This document shows positions 6,811 to 11,750 of a DNA stretch of 11,750 nucleotides, piece after piece. The translations under genes were made by a program, and so were the position numbers. The stretch spans positions 1 to 11,750 of the forward strand of contig CAMPHY010000021.1 in the NCBI GenBank assembly GCA_946886125.1, read 5' to 3'. Positions within the stretch are counted from its first letter, which is position 1; every line of letters begins with the position of its first letter. The notes beneath the pieces are model-generated. The model saw nothing but the letters and a program-made list of their open reading frames with translations. It had not been told where the DNA came from and did not search any database. The stretch is from an uncultured Candidatus Saccharibacteria bacterium (GTDB taxonomy: Bacteria; Patescibacteria; Saccharimonadia; Saccharimonadales; UBA6022).

Positions 6811-7875
6811 TTATTTACCGAGGCTTAGAGAAATCTTACGATTCTCTTTATCGATATCAAGCACCTTAAAGCTCTTGCGCTCATTAAGCGTGAATACCTT
6901 TTCAGGATCCGTGTCGTCACCGCCTAATTCACTAACGTGTACCAGAGCTTCAACAGCTGGGCTAATCTGTACGAAAGCGCCAAATGGTGTGATACGAGTA
7001 ACGGTACCTTCTACATCGGCACCTGGTTTGAACTGACCAACTTCCTGGAACCAAGGATCTTCAGATAGCTGCTTAATGCTGAGGCTTAAACGATCTTTGT
7101 CGATAGCGATAATCTTCGCATCGATTGTTTGACCAACCTTTACATAATCACTTGGATTATTTACGCGCTCCCAGCTAATTTCTGAGATATGCACCAAGCC
7201 TTCGATACCTTCAACGTTAACGAAGACACCGAAATCAACTACACCAGTAACAACACCAGATACGGCATCACCTACGGCAAGTTTTTCAAATCGAGCTGCA
7301 AGACCGTCCTTGATTGCTTCTTTTTCTGAGAAGATCAGCTTGTTTGCCTTACGGTCAGCATCGAGAATACGTACGTGTAATGGCTTACCAATAAGCACGT
7401 TCAAACGTTGCAAAATTTCATCTTTATCGCTTGAGCCAACTCGTGGATAGTGTTCAGCTGATAGCTGTGACACAGGCAAGAAGCCGCGCACACCTTCAAA
7501 TTCCACCAAGAGCCCACCGCGGTTAGCGTCGTATGGTGATACTTCAATGATTTCACCACTTTCTTGGCGCGCTGCGACATCATCCCAGCCGCGATCTTTA
7601 GCGGCTTTACGAAGTGAGAGAAGTGAGTAGCCGTTATCAAGCTCTGCATCGACAACACTTGCCGTTACTTCATCACCTTCTTTAAGGTTACGTGAAAATC
7701 CAACTTCTCGGCGTGGAACAAATCCGACACCTTGAGCACCAAGGTCGATAAGAACCTCGTGTTTTCGCATGCTTAATACTGTACCAGCGATCATGTCGCC
7801 TTGCGTTAGTTGCTTTACGCTGTCATCCGCACCAGCGAGCAAATCATCCATTGTTATTGTGGCTTTTGTTGCCAT
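6811..7875 (-). CDS. rpsA: 30S ribosomal protein S1, four S1 domains
   Basis: Binds mRNA on the 30S subunit. At 354 aa it has four OB-fold S1 domains (about 24-90, 105-184, 200-270 and 284-352) instead of the six in E. coli. The third and fourth are most canonical (GVVDFGVFVNVEGIEGLVHISE and TPFGAFVQISPAVEALVHVSEL patterns). The short form resembles that of many Gram-positive bacteria and could also be called an S1-domain RNA-binding protein. It has its own strong promoter and a GC-stem hairpin in the leader (7919-7934). The Shine-Dalgarno GGAAGGAG lies 14 nt from the ATG, separated by a self-complementary segment. The downstream partner is infB. Confidence 0.95.
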   Translation of the reverse strand: MATKATITMDDLLAGADDSVKQLTQGDMIAGTVLSMRKHEVLIDLGAQGVGFVPRREVGFSRNLKEGDEVTASVVDAELDNGYSLLSLRKAAKDRGWDDVAARQESGEIIEVSPYDANRGGLLVEFEGVRGFLPVSQLSAEHYPRVGSSDKDEILQRLNVLIGKPLHVRILDADRKANKLIFSEKEAIKDGLAARFEKLAVGDAVSGVVTGVVDFGVFVNVEGIEGLVHISEISWERVNNPSDYVKVGQTIDAKIIAIDKDRLSLSIKQLSEDPWFQEVGQFKPGADVEGTVTRITPFGAFVQISPAVEALVHVSELGGDDTDPEKVFTLNERKSFKVLDIDKENRKISLSLGK

Positions 7876-7876
7876 A

Positions 7877-7897
7877 AGTCTTAGTAAGACTCCTTCC
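7877..7897 (-). promoter_or_regulatory. rpsA ribosome-binding site with intervening hairpin
   Basis: GGAAGGAG (complement of 7890-7897) is 14 nt from the ATG, too far for normal use. The spacer holds AGTCTTA and TAAGACT (7877-7891) separated by one base. Folding would pull the Shine-Dalgarno towards the start but also pair its last bases, a layout suited to control of translation. Confidence 0.45.
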
Positions 7898-7949
7898 TTA
7901 AATAATATTTCCGTGAGCGCGCTAAATATAGCGCTCCTAGATTACCTCT

Positions 7950-7986
7950 ATTGTACCCCAGATGTAGATAAAGGTCAAAATGACCT
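7950..7986 (-). promoter_or_regulatory. rpsA promoter with overlapping inverted repeat
   Basis: On the minus strand TTGACC (complement of 7973-7978), a 17-nt spacer and TACAAT (complement of 7950-7955). AGGTCA-AAA-TGACCT (7972-7986) is a perfect 6-bp inverted repeat covering the -35 box and is a possible operator. The leader is about 70 nt. Confidence 0.7.
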
Positions 7987-8002
7987 AGGAACTATATGGC
8001 GC

Positions 8003-8428
8003 CTACTGCAGTAGTGCAGCTCGTGAACGCCTGTAGCTTACTACACCAAATGTCAGCAGACCAATCACCAGTAGGCCTAAGAGTGTCTCAGTTGGACCTG
8101 TCGCAGGTAATTCACTCGTACCTGTCTCAGGCATAGAGCCATCTTCCGAACCAGGAAGCGAAGGTGCTGCTGGGTCACTGGTGTCGCGCGGAGTATCGCC
8201 AGCTGCATCATCATTTGACGGAGTTTCCGTCTCGGTATCGGCGCCAGGTGCGTCAACAGTACCGTTATTAACATCGGAACCTTCAAAAACAGGCGCATCC
8301 GACTGTGCCTGGTCACCCTGCTGGTGTACGGTATAAATCGCCCCTGCAAGCGCCGCTGCCATGACAACTGCGACTACCGTAAATATCAGTACCGAACCAC
8401 CCTGATTTGTTCGTGCCTTTGAATCCAT
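8003..8428 (-). CDS. LPXTG-type cell-surface anchored protein
   Basis: A 141-aa predicted sortase substrate. Residues 12-33 are a hydrophobic N-terminal segment after a short basic stretch, a signal peptide or signal anchor. Residues 40-105 are low-complexity and rich in D, T, P, S, E and G, fit for a wall-spanning stalk. The C-terminal sorting signal is textbook: LPATG (107-111), hydrophobic 114-131, then RRSR. MPETG (99-103) just before is a second near-match. There is no folded binding domain, so it may be a short spacer or decoration protein, or retain its N-terminal anchor. It implies a sortase elsewhere and a Gram-positive type envelope. Upstream of rpsA on the same strand but with a separate promoter; no terminator is seen between the two. 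The Shine-Dalgarno GAGGT is 7-8 nt from the ATG. Confidence 0.85.
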   Translation of the reverse strand: MDSKARTNQGGSVLIFTVVAVVMAAALAGAIYTVHQQGDQAQSDAPVFEGSDVNNGTVDAPGADTETETPSNDDAAGDTPRDTSDPAAPSLPGSEDGSMPETGTSELPATGPTETLLGLLVIGLLTFGVVSYRRSRAALLQ

Positions 8429-8461
8429 ACAACTACCTCTAGTCTTTATGAGCTTTACTAT

Positions 8462-8489
8462 AGTATACCATTTTTTACTTCAATCACAA
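8462..8489 (-). promoter_or_regulatory. promoter of the LPXTG gene
   Basis: On the minus strand TGG-TATACT is an extended -10 (complement of 8462-8467), with TTGTGA (complement of 8484-8489) 16 nt upstream. It overlaps the start region of the divergent ROK-gene promoter. Confidence 0.55.
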
Positions 8490-8512
8490 CACTCGTCCGA
8501 ATATGCTACACT
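8483..8512 (+). promoter_or_regulatory. promoter of the ROK gene, leaderless geometry
   Basis: TGC-TACACT is an extended -10 (TACACT 8507-8512) only 6 nt before the ATG at 8519. ATCACA (8483-8488, 4 of 6 to TTGACA, 18-nt spacer) is a weak -35. Transcription should start at or next to the A of ATG. There is no Shine-Dalgarno. Confidence 0.5.
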
Positions 8513-8518
8513 ATCAGT

Positions 8519-9343
8519 ATGTTAATAGCGGTAGATACTGGTGGCACAAAGACGCTCGTGGCTAGCTTTTCGGAGGACGGCGTCCTTGAATCGAGCTTCA
8601 AATTCGCCACCCCAAGAACAACCGACGACTATATTCTCGAGCTACACCAAGCAATTCGACAAATCTTAACGGACGCTTCACCGACAGTCATTACTGTTGC
8701 CCTGCCTGGTATCGTAAAGAACGGTATAGCCATTTGGTGCAATAACCTCGGATGGAAAGATTTTGATGTTCGTACCGCCCTTATTTCACACTTTCCAGAC
8801 GTACCTATTTTAGTTGAAAATGATGCTAATCTAGCCGGGCTCGCCGAAACTCGAACCCTGGAAATCTTACCTGATTCATCCCTCTACGTGACGATTAGCA
8901 CTGGTATTGGTACCGGTATGATCACAGGAGGTGTGATTGATCCAGGTCTTCGACTCAGCGAGGGTGGCCGTATACAAATAGAATTTGACGGCATGATGCG
9001 AGAGTGGGAGTCGTTTGCTTCGGGTAGCGCTATCTATAAAACCTATGGTAAATATGCCCGTGATATCGATAGCGAGGATACGTGGCAACAGATCGCTGAT
9101 CGAATTAGCCGCGGCTTTCTCGTCATGGTCCCTATGATACAACCAGATATCATTATTATTGGCGGTAGTATTGGGACATATTTTGAACGATATCGTGAGC
9201 ATCTCACGAATCTTTTGAAAGAAAAATTACCTGACCACATTACCCTGCCTGTACTACGCCAAGCTATTCACCCTGAAGAAGCAGTGGTTTACGGATGTTA
9301 TTACTATGCCCTCGATAGCCTCACTTTTAGACACGATTCATAA
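8519..9343 (+). CDS. ROK-family sugar kinase-like protein
   Basis: ASKHA-fold protein of the ROK group (repressors, ORFs, sugar kinases); members phosphorylate glucose, N-acetylmannosamine, fructose and others with ATP. 274 aa, at the short end of the family. The phosphate-1 motif AVDTGGTKT is at 4-12, VENDANLAG (99-107) holds the likely catalytic Asp102, phosphate-2 STGIGTG is at 127-133, and the adenosine-loop region IIIIGGSIG is at 211-219. The zinc signature CxCGxxGCxE is absent: the matching place reads EWESFASGSA (162-171), and the usual EIGH sugar-contact histidine appears as EGGR (148-151). Substrate therefore cannot be named, and kinase activity is likely but not assured. Its last 38 nt overlap the next gene, implying coupling. 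The mRNA is predicted leaderless. Confidence 0.85.
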   Translation: MLIAVDTGGTKTLVASFSEDGVLESSFKFATPRTTDDYILELHQAIRQILTDASPTVITVALPGIVKNGIAIWCNNLGWKDFDVRTALISHFPDVPILVENDANLAGLAETRTLEILPDSSLYVTISTGIGTGMITGGVIDPGLRLSEGGRIQIEFDGMMREWESFASGSAIYKTYGKYARDIDSEDTWQQIADRISRGFLVMVPMIQPDIIIIGGSIGTYFERYREHLTNLLKEKLPDHITLPVLRQAIHPEEAVVYGCYYYALDSLTFRHDS

Positions 9344-9770
9344 GCAACACCCCGACCTCACACTTACGGAGAGCTCGGGCTTTAGCTGGTCGGCTGACAC
9401 TCGCATGATCTGTTACGACCGCTTAGCACAGCATGCTGATATGCACCTGCTCCACGAACTTGCCCATGCGGTACTGGAACACTCTACTTATACACGCGAC
9501 ATTCAACTCATTGCCCTGGAGCGTGATGCCTGGCAGTATGCTATAACTCACCTAGCAGTCCACTATAAAGTCGACTTTGACGAAACAGTTATCCAGGACT
9601 CACTTGATACCTATCGAGATTGGCTGCACGCTCGCAGCACCTGTCCTAGCTGCCAGGCTAATGGCATCCAAGTAAAGCAACGACAATACAAGTGTGTTGC
9701 CTGCCTAAATCAATGGCACGTTAATGAAGCGCGCTTATGCGGTCTTCGTCGTAAAAATATCTCTATATAA
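9306..9770 (+). CDS. HExxH zincin-like protein with C-terminal zinc ribbon
   Basis: 154 aa. LLHELAHAVLEH contains HExxH (50-54), the zinc-binding and catalytic motif of zincin metallopeptidases. ALERDAW (70-76), about 18 residues on, offers Glu72 as third ligand, as in IrrE/ImmA-type proteins, though I cannot confirm that family. The C-terminal part holds two CxxC pairs (Cys113/116 and Cys130/133) forming a zinc ribbon, which often binds nucleic acid or protein. It is soluble with no signal peptide, so it would act in the cytoplasm. The start overlaps the ROK gene by 38 nt with no strong ribosome-binding site, suggesting translational coupling. The gene ends within the arm of the bidirectional terminator. 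A regulatory protease is one reading; the substrate is unknown. Confidence 0.8.
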   Translation: MPSIASLLDTIHKQHPDLTLTESSGFSWSADTRMICYDRLAQHADMHLLHELAHAVLEHSTYTRDIQLIALERDAWQYAITHLAVHYKVDFDETVIQDSLDTYRDWLHARSTCPSCQANGIQVKQRQYKCVACLNQWHVNEARLCGLRRKNISI

Positions 9771-9804
9771 AAAACACCTTCATAGCGAAGGTGTTTTTTA
9801 TATA
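9764..9804. terminator. bidirectional terminator
   Basis: Arms 9764-9781 and 9787-9804 are perfect 18-bp reverse complements around loop ATAGC. The CACCTTC/GAAGGTG core is flanked by A6 and T6. It serves the convergent HExxH gene (+, whose stop lies inside the arm) and the KGG gene (-). Confidence 0.92.
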
Positions 9805-9813
9805 GGCTATAGA

Positions 9814-10035
9814 TTAAGCAGCAAGTGCTACGTCGTCTTGTGTAGCTGTTTTCTTGCGACGTGAAATACGACCGCCCTTAGCACCAGCAATGCGTGCTAA
9901 TTCTGGATTAGCAGCAAAACCGCCAGTTCGTCCGTTCTTGCCACCTTTAGCACCGATACGGGCATAGAAATCCGCACCATGAAGGGCTTTGTTACGTTTT
10001 GCAGCCAATTGGCCGCCGGCTTTTGTTCCTGCCAT
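9814..10035 (-). CDS. KGG-motif stress-type small protein
   Basis: 73 aa, very basic and glycine-rich. The repeated pattern (AKGG at 29-32, GFAANPELARIAGAKGG around 39-55, then SRRKK) matches the KGG/GsiB/con-10 type of hydrophilic stress-induced proteins, thought to be disordered and protective or nucleic-acid binding. The longer open frame could begin at 10116, but the true start is the ATG at 10035: AGGAG/GGAG ribosome-binding bases lie about 8 nt upstream, residues before it do not resemble the family, and the longer start would fall too close to the -10 box. The promoter is strong (TTGACA-17-TAGTAT). The leader of about 65 nt has two hairpins. High expression is likely; a DNA-compaction or desiccation role is only inference. 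Confidence 0.85.
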   Translation of the reverse strand: MAGTKAGGQLAAKRNKALHGADFYARIGAKGGKNGRTGGFAANPELARIAGAKGGRISRRKKTATQDDVALAA

Positions 10036-10053
10036 AGTTGATTCTCCTCTCCT

Positions 10054-10097
10054 GCAAAGTCTCCACTTTGCGGTTATTACCTCACATATGCTATGTG
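10054..10097 (-). promoter_or_regulatory. two hairpins in the KGG-gene leader
   Basis: GCAAAGT (10054-10060) pairs with ACTTTGC (10065-10071) around a 4-nt loop that reads GGAG in the mRNA, just upstream of the real AGGAG. CACATA (10083-10088) pairs with TATGTG (10092-10097) near the predicted 5' end. Both could stabilise the mRNA or tune initiation. Confidence 0.5.
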
Positions 10098-10106
10098 TAT
10101 GTTTTA

Positions 10107-10135
10107 ATACTAACATTTCTTATGCTTTTTGTCAA
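10107..10135 (-). promoter_or_regulatory. promoter of the KGG gene (TTGACA-17-TAGTAT, extended -10)
   Basis: On the minus strand TTGACA (complement of 10130-10135), a 17-nt spacer ending TGT, and TAGTAT (complement of 10107-10112). The -35 reads TATTGACA as in the two promoters near 3700. TGTC-N6-GACA (10130-10143) is a dyad overlapping the -35. Confidence 0.75.
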
Positions 10136-10158
10136 TATCGACATAAGTACTTTATTAT

Positions 10159-10280
10159 TGTATATGTTCTGTTGCATATATCCACTTGGTGCGATATTAT
10201 AAATAAGCACCTGTTTGAATCCCAAATTTAGATTCAAAAATAAAACGACCATATCTGCGAGATTGGTCGTTTTTTATTTG
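10159..10280 (+). ncRNA. candidate small RNA ending in an intrinsic terminator
   Basis: The AT-rich gap between the divergent KGG and HIT genes has four consecutive hairpins: TATATG/CATATA (10161-10180), GGTGC/GCACC (10188-10211), TTTGAATC/GATTCAAA (10214-10238) and the terminator stem (10242-10273). A plus-strand terminator here has no upstream gene to end. Candidate promoter TTGTCA (10129-10134), 18 nt, TATTAT (10153-10158); a second is TTGCAT (10172-10177), 17 nt, TATTAT (10195-10200). No known RNA class is recognised. Confidence 0.35.
10242..10277 (+). terminator. intrinsic terminator before the HIT gene
   Basis: AAAACGACCA (10242-10251) and ATCT (10253-10256) pair with AGAT (10260-10263) and TGGTCGTTTT (10264-10273) around loop GCG with one bulged T, and a run of six T follows the GC part. 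It sits directly in front of the HIT promoter and would insulate that gene. Confidence 0.85.
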
Positions 10281-10287
10281 TTACAAT
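10279..10287 (+). promoter_or_regulatory. extended -10 of the HIT gene, leaderless geometry
   Basis: TGT-TACAAT (TACAAT 10282-10287) ends 6 nt before the ATG at 10294. No good -35 can be found because that region is taken up by the terminator. There is no Shine-Dalgarno, so a leaderless mRNA is predicted. Confidence 0.5.
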
Positions 10288-10293
10288 AAAACA

Positions 10294-10755
10294 ATGACTT
10301 GTAGCATCTGCAGCCTACTACACAAAGACAACGACAGTATCGTTTATAACGGCGAAGCTTGGCGTGTAGCACTTAACCCGAACCAAGAATACCTAGGACG
10401 GTTATTCATTACACTAAAAACCCATAAATCTTCCCTTAGCGGACTTACTGTTGAAGAGTGGCAAGAATTCGGCATAATTACTCAGCTACTCGAACAATCG
10501 TTACATGCTTGCTTTCAGCCTACTCATTTTAACTGGCAATGCCTTATGAATGACGCTATTCGTGACACCCAACCGCCACATGTGCACTGGCATTTGATTC
10601 CACGCTATCAAGCTACTGTAGAATTTAATGGCACCACCTATACTGATCCGAGCTGGCCAGGTAAATACAAAAACGTTCAACCAAAACAGCTCACAAGCGA
10701 TGAGCTTGAGCCACTGCGCCAGCGACTACTCGGCGCGATCGGTCGTCTCCTCTAG
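10294..10755 (+). CDS. HIT-family nucleotide hydrolase/transferase
   Basis: 153 aa. The histidine-triad motif HVHWH (96-100) within PPHVHWHLIPRY is unmistakable; the middle histidine attacks the alpha-phosphate of substrates such as AMP-lysine or dinucleoside polyphosphates. Cys3 and Cys6 form an N-terminal CxxC pair as found in HIT proteins with a structural zinc site. The N-terminal half carries the usual NPNQEYLGRLFITLKTH substrate-pocket region (28-44). The extra segment after the triad (110-131) is common in bacterial members. The substrate cannot be assigned. It is predicted to be leaderless and its 3' end overlaps the oppositely transcribed MazG-like gene by 30 nt with no terminator between. 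Confidence 0.93.
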   Translation: MTCSICSLLHKDNDSIVYNGEAWRVALNPNQEYLGRLFITLKTHKSSLSGLTVEEWQEFGIITQLLEQSLHACFQPTHFNWQCLMNDAIRDTQPPHVHWHLIPRYQATVEFNGTTYTDPSWPGKYKNVQPKQLTSDELEPLRQRLLGAIGRLL

Positions 10756-11055
10756 ATATAGTCGCCGACCAAAGGCACCACGTGTTTTATTTTTTACCCC
10801 TTGGACCTCTACAACATCCTGTGTCGTCCAACCACTCAGTTGGTCAAGTGCCGCCAGCACTTCAGCAACATCAGCCCGCTCTTCTAGGCTACCATCGGAT
10901 TCTAATAGTTCTTTTGCTTCTTCTACAAGTTTTTCAAGCAGGGCCCGTTTAAATTCTCTTCCGTTGAGTTGACGGATAATCGCCCGCTCGCCATTCGCTT
11001 CAATAATTTCAGGAATCTTGTCTCGCACTAGTTTGTTATACACTTTGACTGTCAT
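10726..11055 (-). CDS. MazG-like nucleotide pyrophosphohydrolase
   Basis: 109 aa, all-helical. The opening YNKLVRDKIPEII is the hallmark of small bacterial MazG/phosphoribosyl-ATP-pyrophosphatase-like proteins. The metal site follows the ExxE...ExxD pattern: E46xxE49 and E59xxD62. Such enzymes split NTPs or modified nucleotides to NMP plus pyrophosphate (house-cleaning). The C-terminal segment (83-109, KNKTRGAFGRRLYLEET) is also typical. The ATG is 6 nt from a perfect TATAAT and lacks a Shine-Dalgarno. The gene follows the rRNA operon on the same strand, separated by a strong terminator, and overlaps the HIT gene by 30 nt. A toxin-antitoxin role is not indicated: no mazE or mazF is nearby. 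Confidence 0.92.
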   Translation of the reverse strand: MTVKVYNKLVRDKIPEIIEANGERAIIRQLNGREFKRALLEKLVEEAKELLESDGSLEERADVAEVLAALDQLSGWTTQDVVEVQGVKNKTRGAFGRRLYLEETTDRAE

Positions 11056-11061
11056 AGTGTT

Positions 11062-11067
11062 ATTATA
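11062..11067 (-). promoter_or_regulatory. -10 box of the MazG-like gene, leaderless geometry
   Basis: A perfect TATAAT on the minus strand ends 6 nt before the ATG at 11055. The -35 position (complement of 11085-11090) falls in the T-tract of the rRNA terminator and is poor. Confidence 0.5.
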
Positions 11068-11080
11068 AGCGTTTTACCAT

Positions 11081-11112
11081 AAAGAAAAAGACCATCCTAT
11101 TCGGATGGTCTT
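11081..11112 (-). terminator. terminator of the rRNA operon
   Basis: AAGACCATCC (11088-11097) pairs with GGATGGTCTT (11103-11112) around loop TATTC. On the minus strand the stem is followed by a T-rich tract (complement of 11081-11089). It lies just downstream of 5S rRNA. Confidence 0.9.
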
Positions 11113-11118
11113 CTTATA

Positions 11119-11229
11119 ATTCGGCACCGTGCTAGTTTCCCACTTGTGGCAGTATAATCGCCGCTGCTGAGCTTGACTTCTGTGTTCGGAATGAGAACAG
11201 GTATTTCCCCAGCGCCATGGGCACCGAAG
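11119..11229 (-). rRNA. rrf: 5S ribosomal RNA
   Basis: About 110 nt. The minus strand shows the universal loop C core CATTCCGAACACAGAAGTCAAG, and the ends TTCGGTGCC and GGTGCCGAA pair with two G-U wobbles as helix I. It is followed directly by the terminator. The ends are estimated to within a few bases from helix I. Confidence 0.95.
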
Positions 11230-11436
11230 AAAGGCTTTAAGACACTTTTCGGCTCCTATTATTTCAGGAGTGGGTCTAAAACCTTGCTTCGATGTCCGTA
11301 ACAAATTGCACGGATATGGATGTAAGTTTTTAAAAACTGACGTTGGTTGAATATGATTGATATTCACCAATTACTAGTTAAGTCTACCTCATCACCTCTG
11401 TTAATGCAAGCATTAACATTGATGATAAGGACATAA
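11230..11436 (-). other. 23S-5S spacer with processing-type hairpins
   Basis: About 207 nt with no gene and no tRNA. TTGGT-T-GAATAT (11344-11354) pairs with ATATTC-ACCAA (11360-11370) with one bulge. TGTTAATGC (11399-11407) pairs with GCATTAACA (11410-11418), extended by TCATCA/TGATGA outside. TCCGT/ACGGA lies near 11293-11314. Such stems are expected in precursor rRNA cut by RNases. Confidence 0.6.

Positions 11437-11750
<314 letters not shown>

Noticed and set aside
10036..10116. 27-residue N-terminal extension of the KGG protein
   Set aside because: It begins only about 4 nt from the -35-side edge of transcription signals around 10107 and contains the real Shine-Dalgarno; the family starts at the ATG at 10035.
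10726..11055. MazG-like gene as part of a toxin-antitoxin module
   Set aside because: No MazE or MazF partner; the protein is a pyrophosphohydrolase-type MazG relative with its own promoter.
11074..11370. 98-aa minus-strand frame over the 5S region
   Set aside because: It overlaps 5S rRNA, the terminator and the spacer; not a protein gene.
11230..11436. tRNA or CRISPR-like repeats in the 23S-5S spacer
   Set aside because: No cloverleaf or T-loop sequence and no regularly spaced repeats; only ordinary inverted repeats.

Overview
The window looks like chromosomal DNA from a small-genome member of the Candidate Phyla Radiation (Patescibacteria), most likely Candidatus Saccharibacteria (TM7). 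The clues are a very short IF-2 (589 aa), a four-domain ribosomal protein S1, a small protein resembling the DUF5663 family I associate with CPR genomes, a Gram-positive style LPXTG surface protein, tight or overlapping gene packing, and UGA used as a stop (end of def), which argues against the UGA=Gly lineages. The lineage call is inference; the rRNA portion would settle it.

Layout: 1-1441 (+) holds def and fmt, which overlap by 41 nt and carry out the two ends of the formyl-methionine cycle. 1434-3648 (-) holds a DUF5663-like protein and a 577-aa protein of unknown function with two hydrophobic glycine/alanine-rich segments. 3649-4045 holds two back-to-back promoters of nearly identical design and a roughly 300-nt highly structured RNA leader. 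That leader belongs to a GC-rich, lysine-AAG-biased gene (4046-4834, +) of unknown function, which ends in a large hairpin and a perfect 42-bp palindromic terminator shared with infB. 4971-8428 (-) holds infB, rpsA and an LPATG-anchored surface protein. 8519-9770 (+) holds a ROK-family protein overlapped by an HExxH/zinc-ribbon protein. 9814-10035 (-) holds a KGG-motif stress-type protein. 10159-10280 may encode a small RNA. 10294-10755 (+) is a HIT protein, and 10726-11055 (-) a MazG-like NTP pyrophosphohydrolase. 11119-11750 (-) holds the end of an rRNA operon (5S complete, 23S 3' part).

Common threads: four neighbouring genes (def, fmt, rpsA, infB) act in translation initiation. Three genes (577-aa, 262-aa and KGG protein) share a promoter of the form TATTGACA-N14-TGN-TAGTRT, which suggests shared strength or control. 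Three others (ROK, HIT, MazG-like) have a -10 box exactly 6 nt before ATG and no ribosome-binding site, predicting leaderless mRNAs. The best candidate for something undescribed is the 3649-4960 unit: divergent twin promoters, tandem-hairpin leader, Shine-Dalgarno displayed in a hairpin loop, and a compositionally foreign or hyper-expressed protein with serine-rich linkers.
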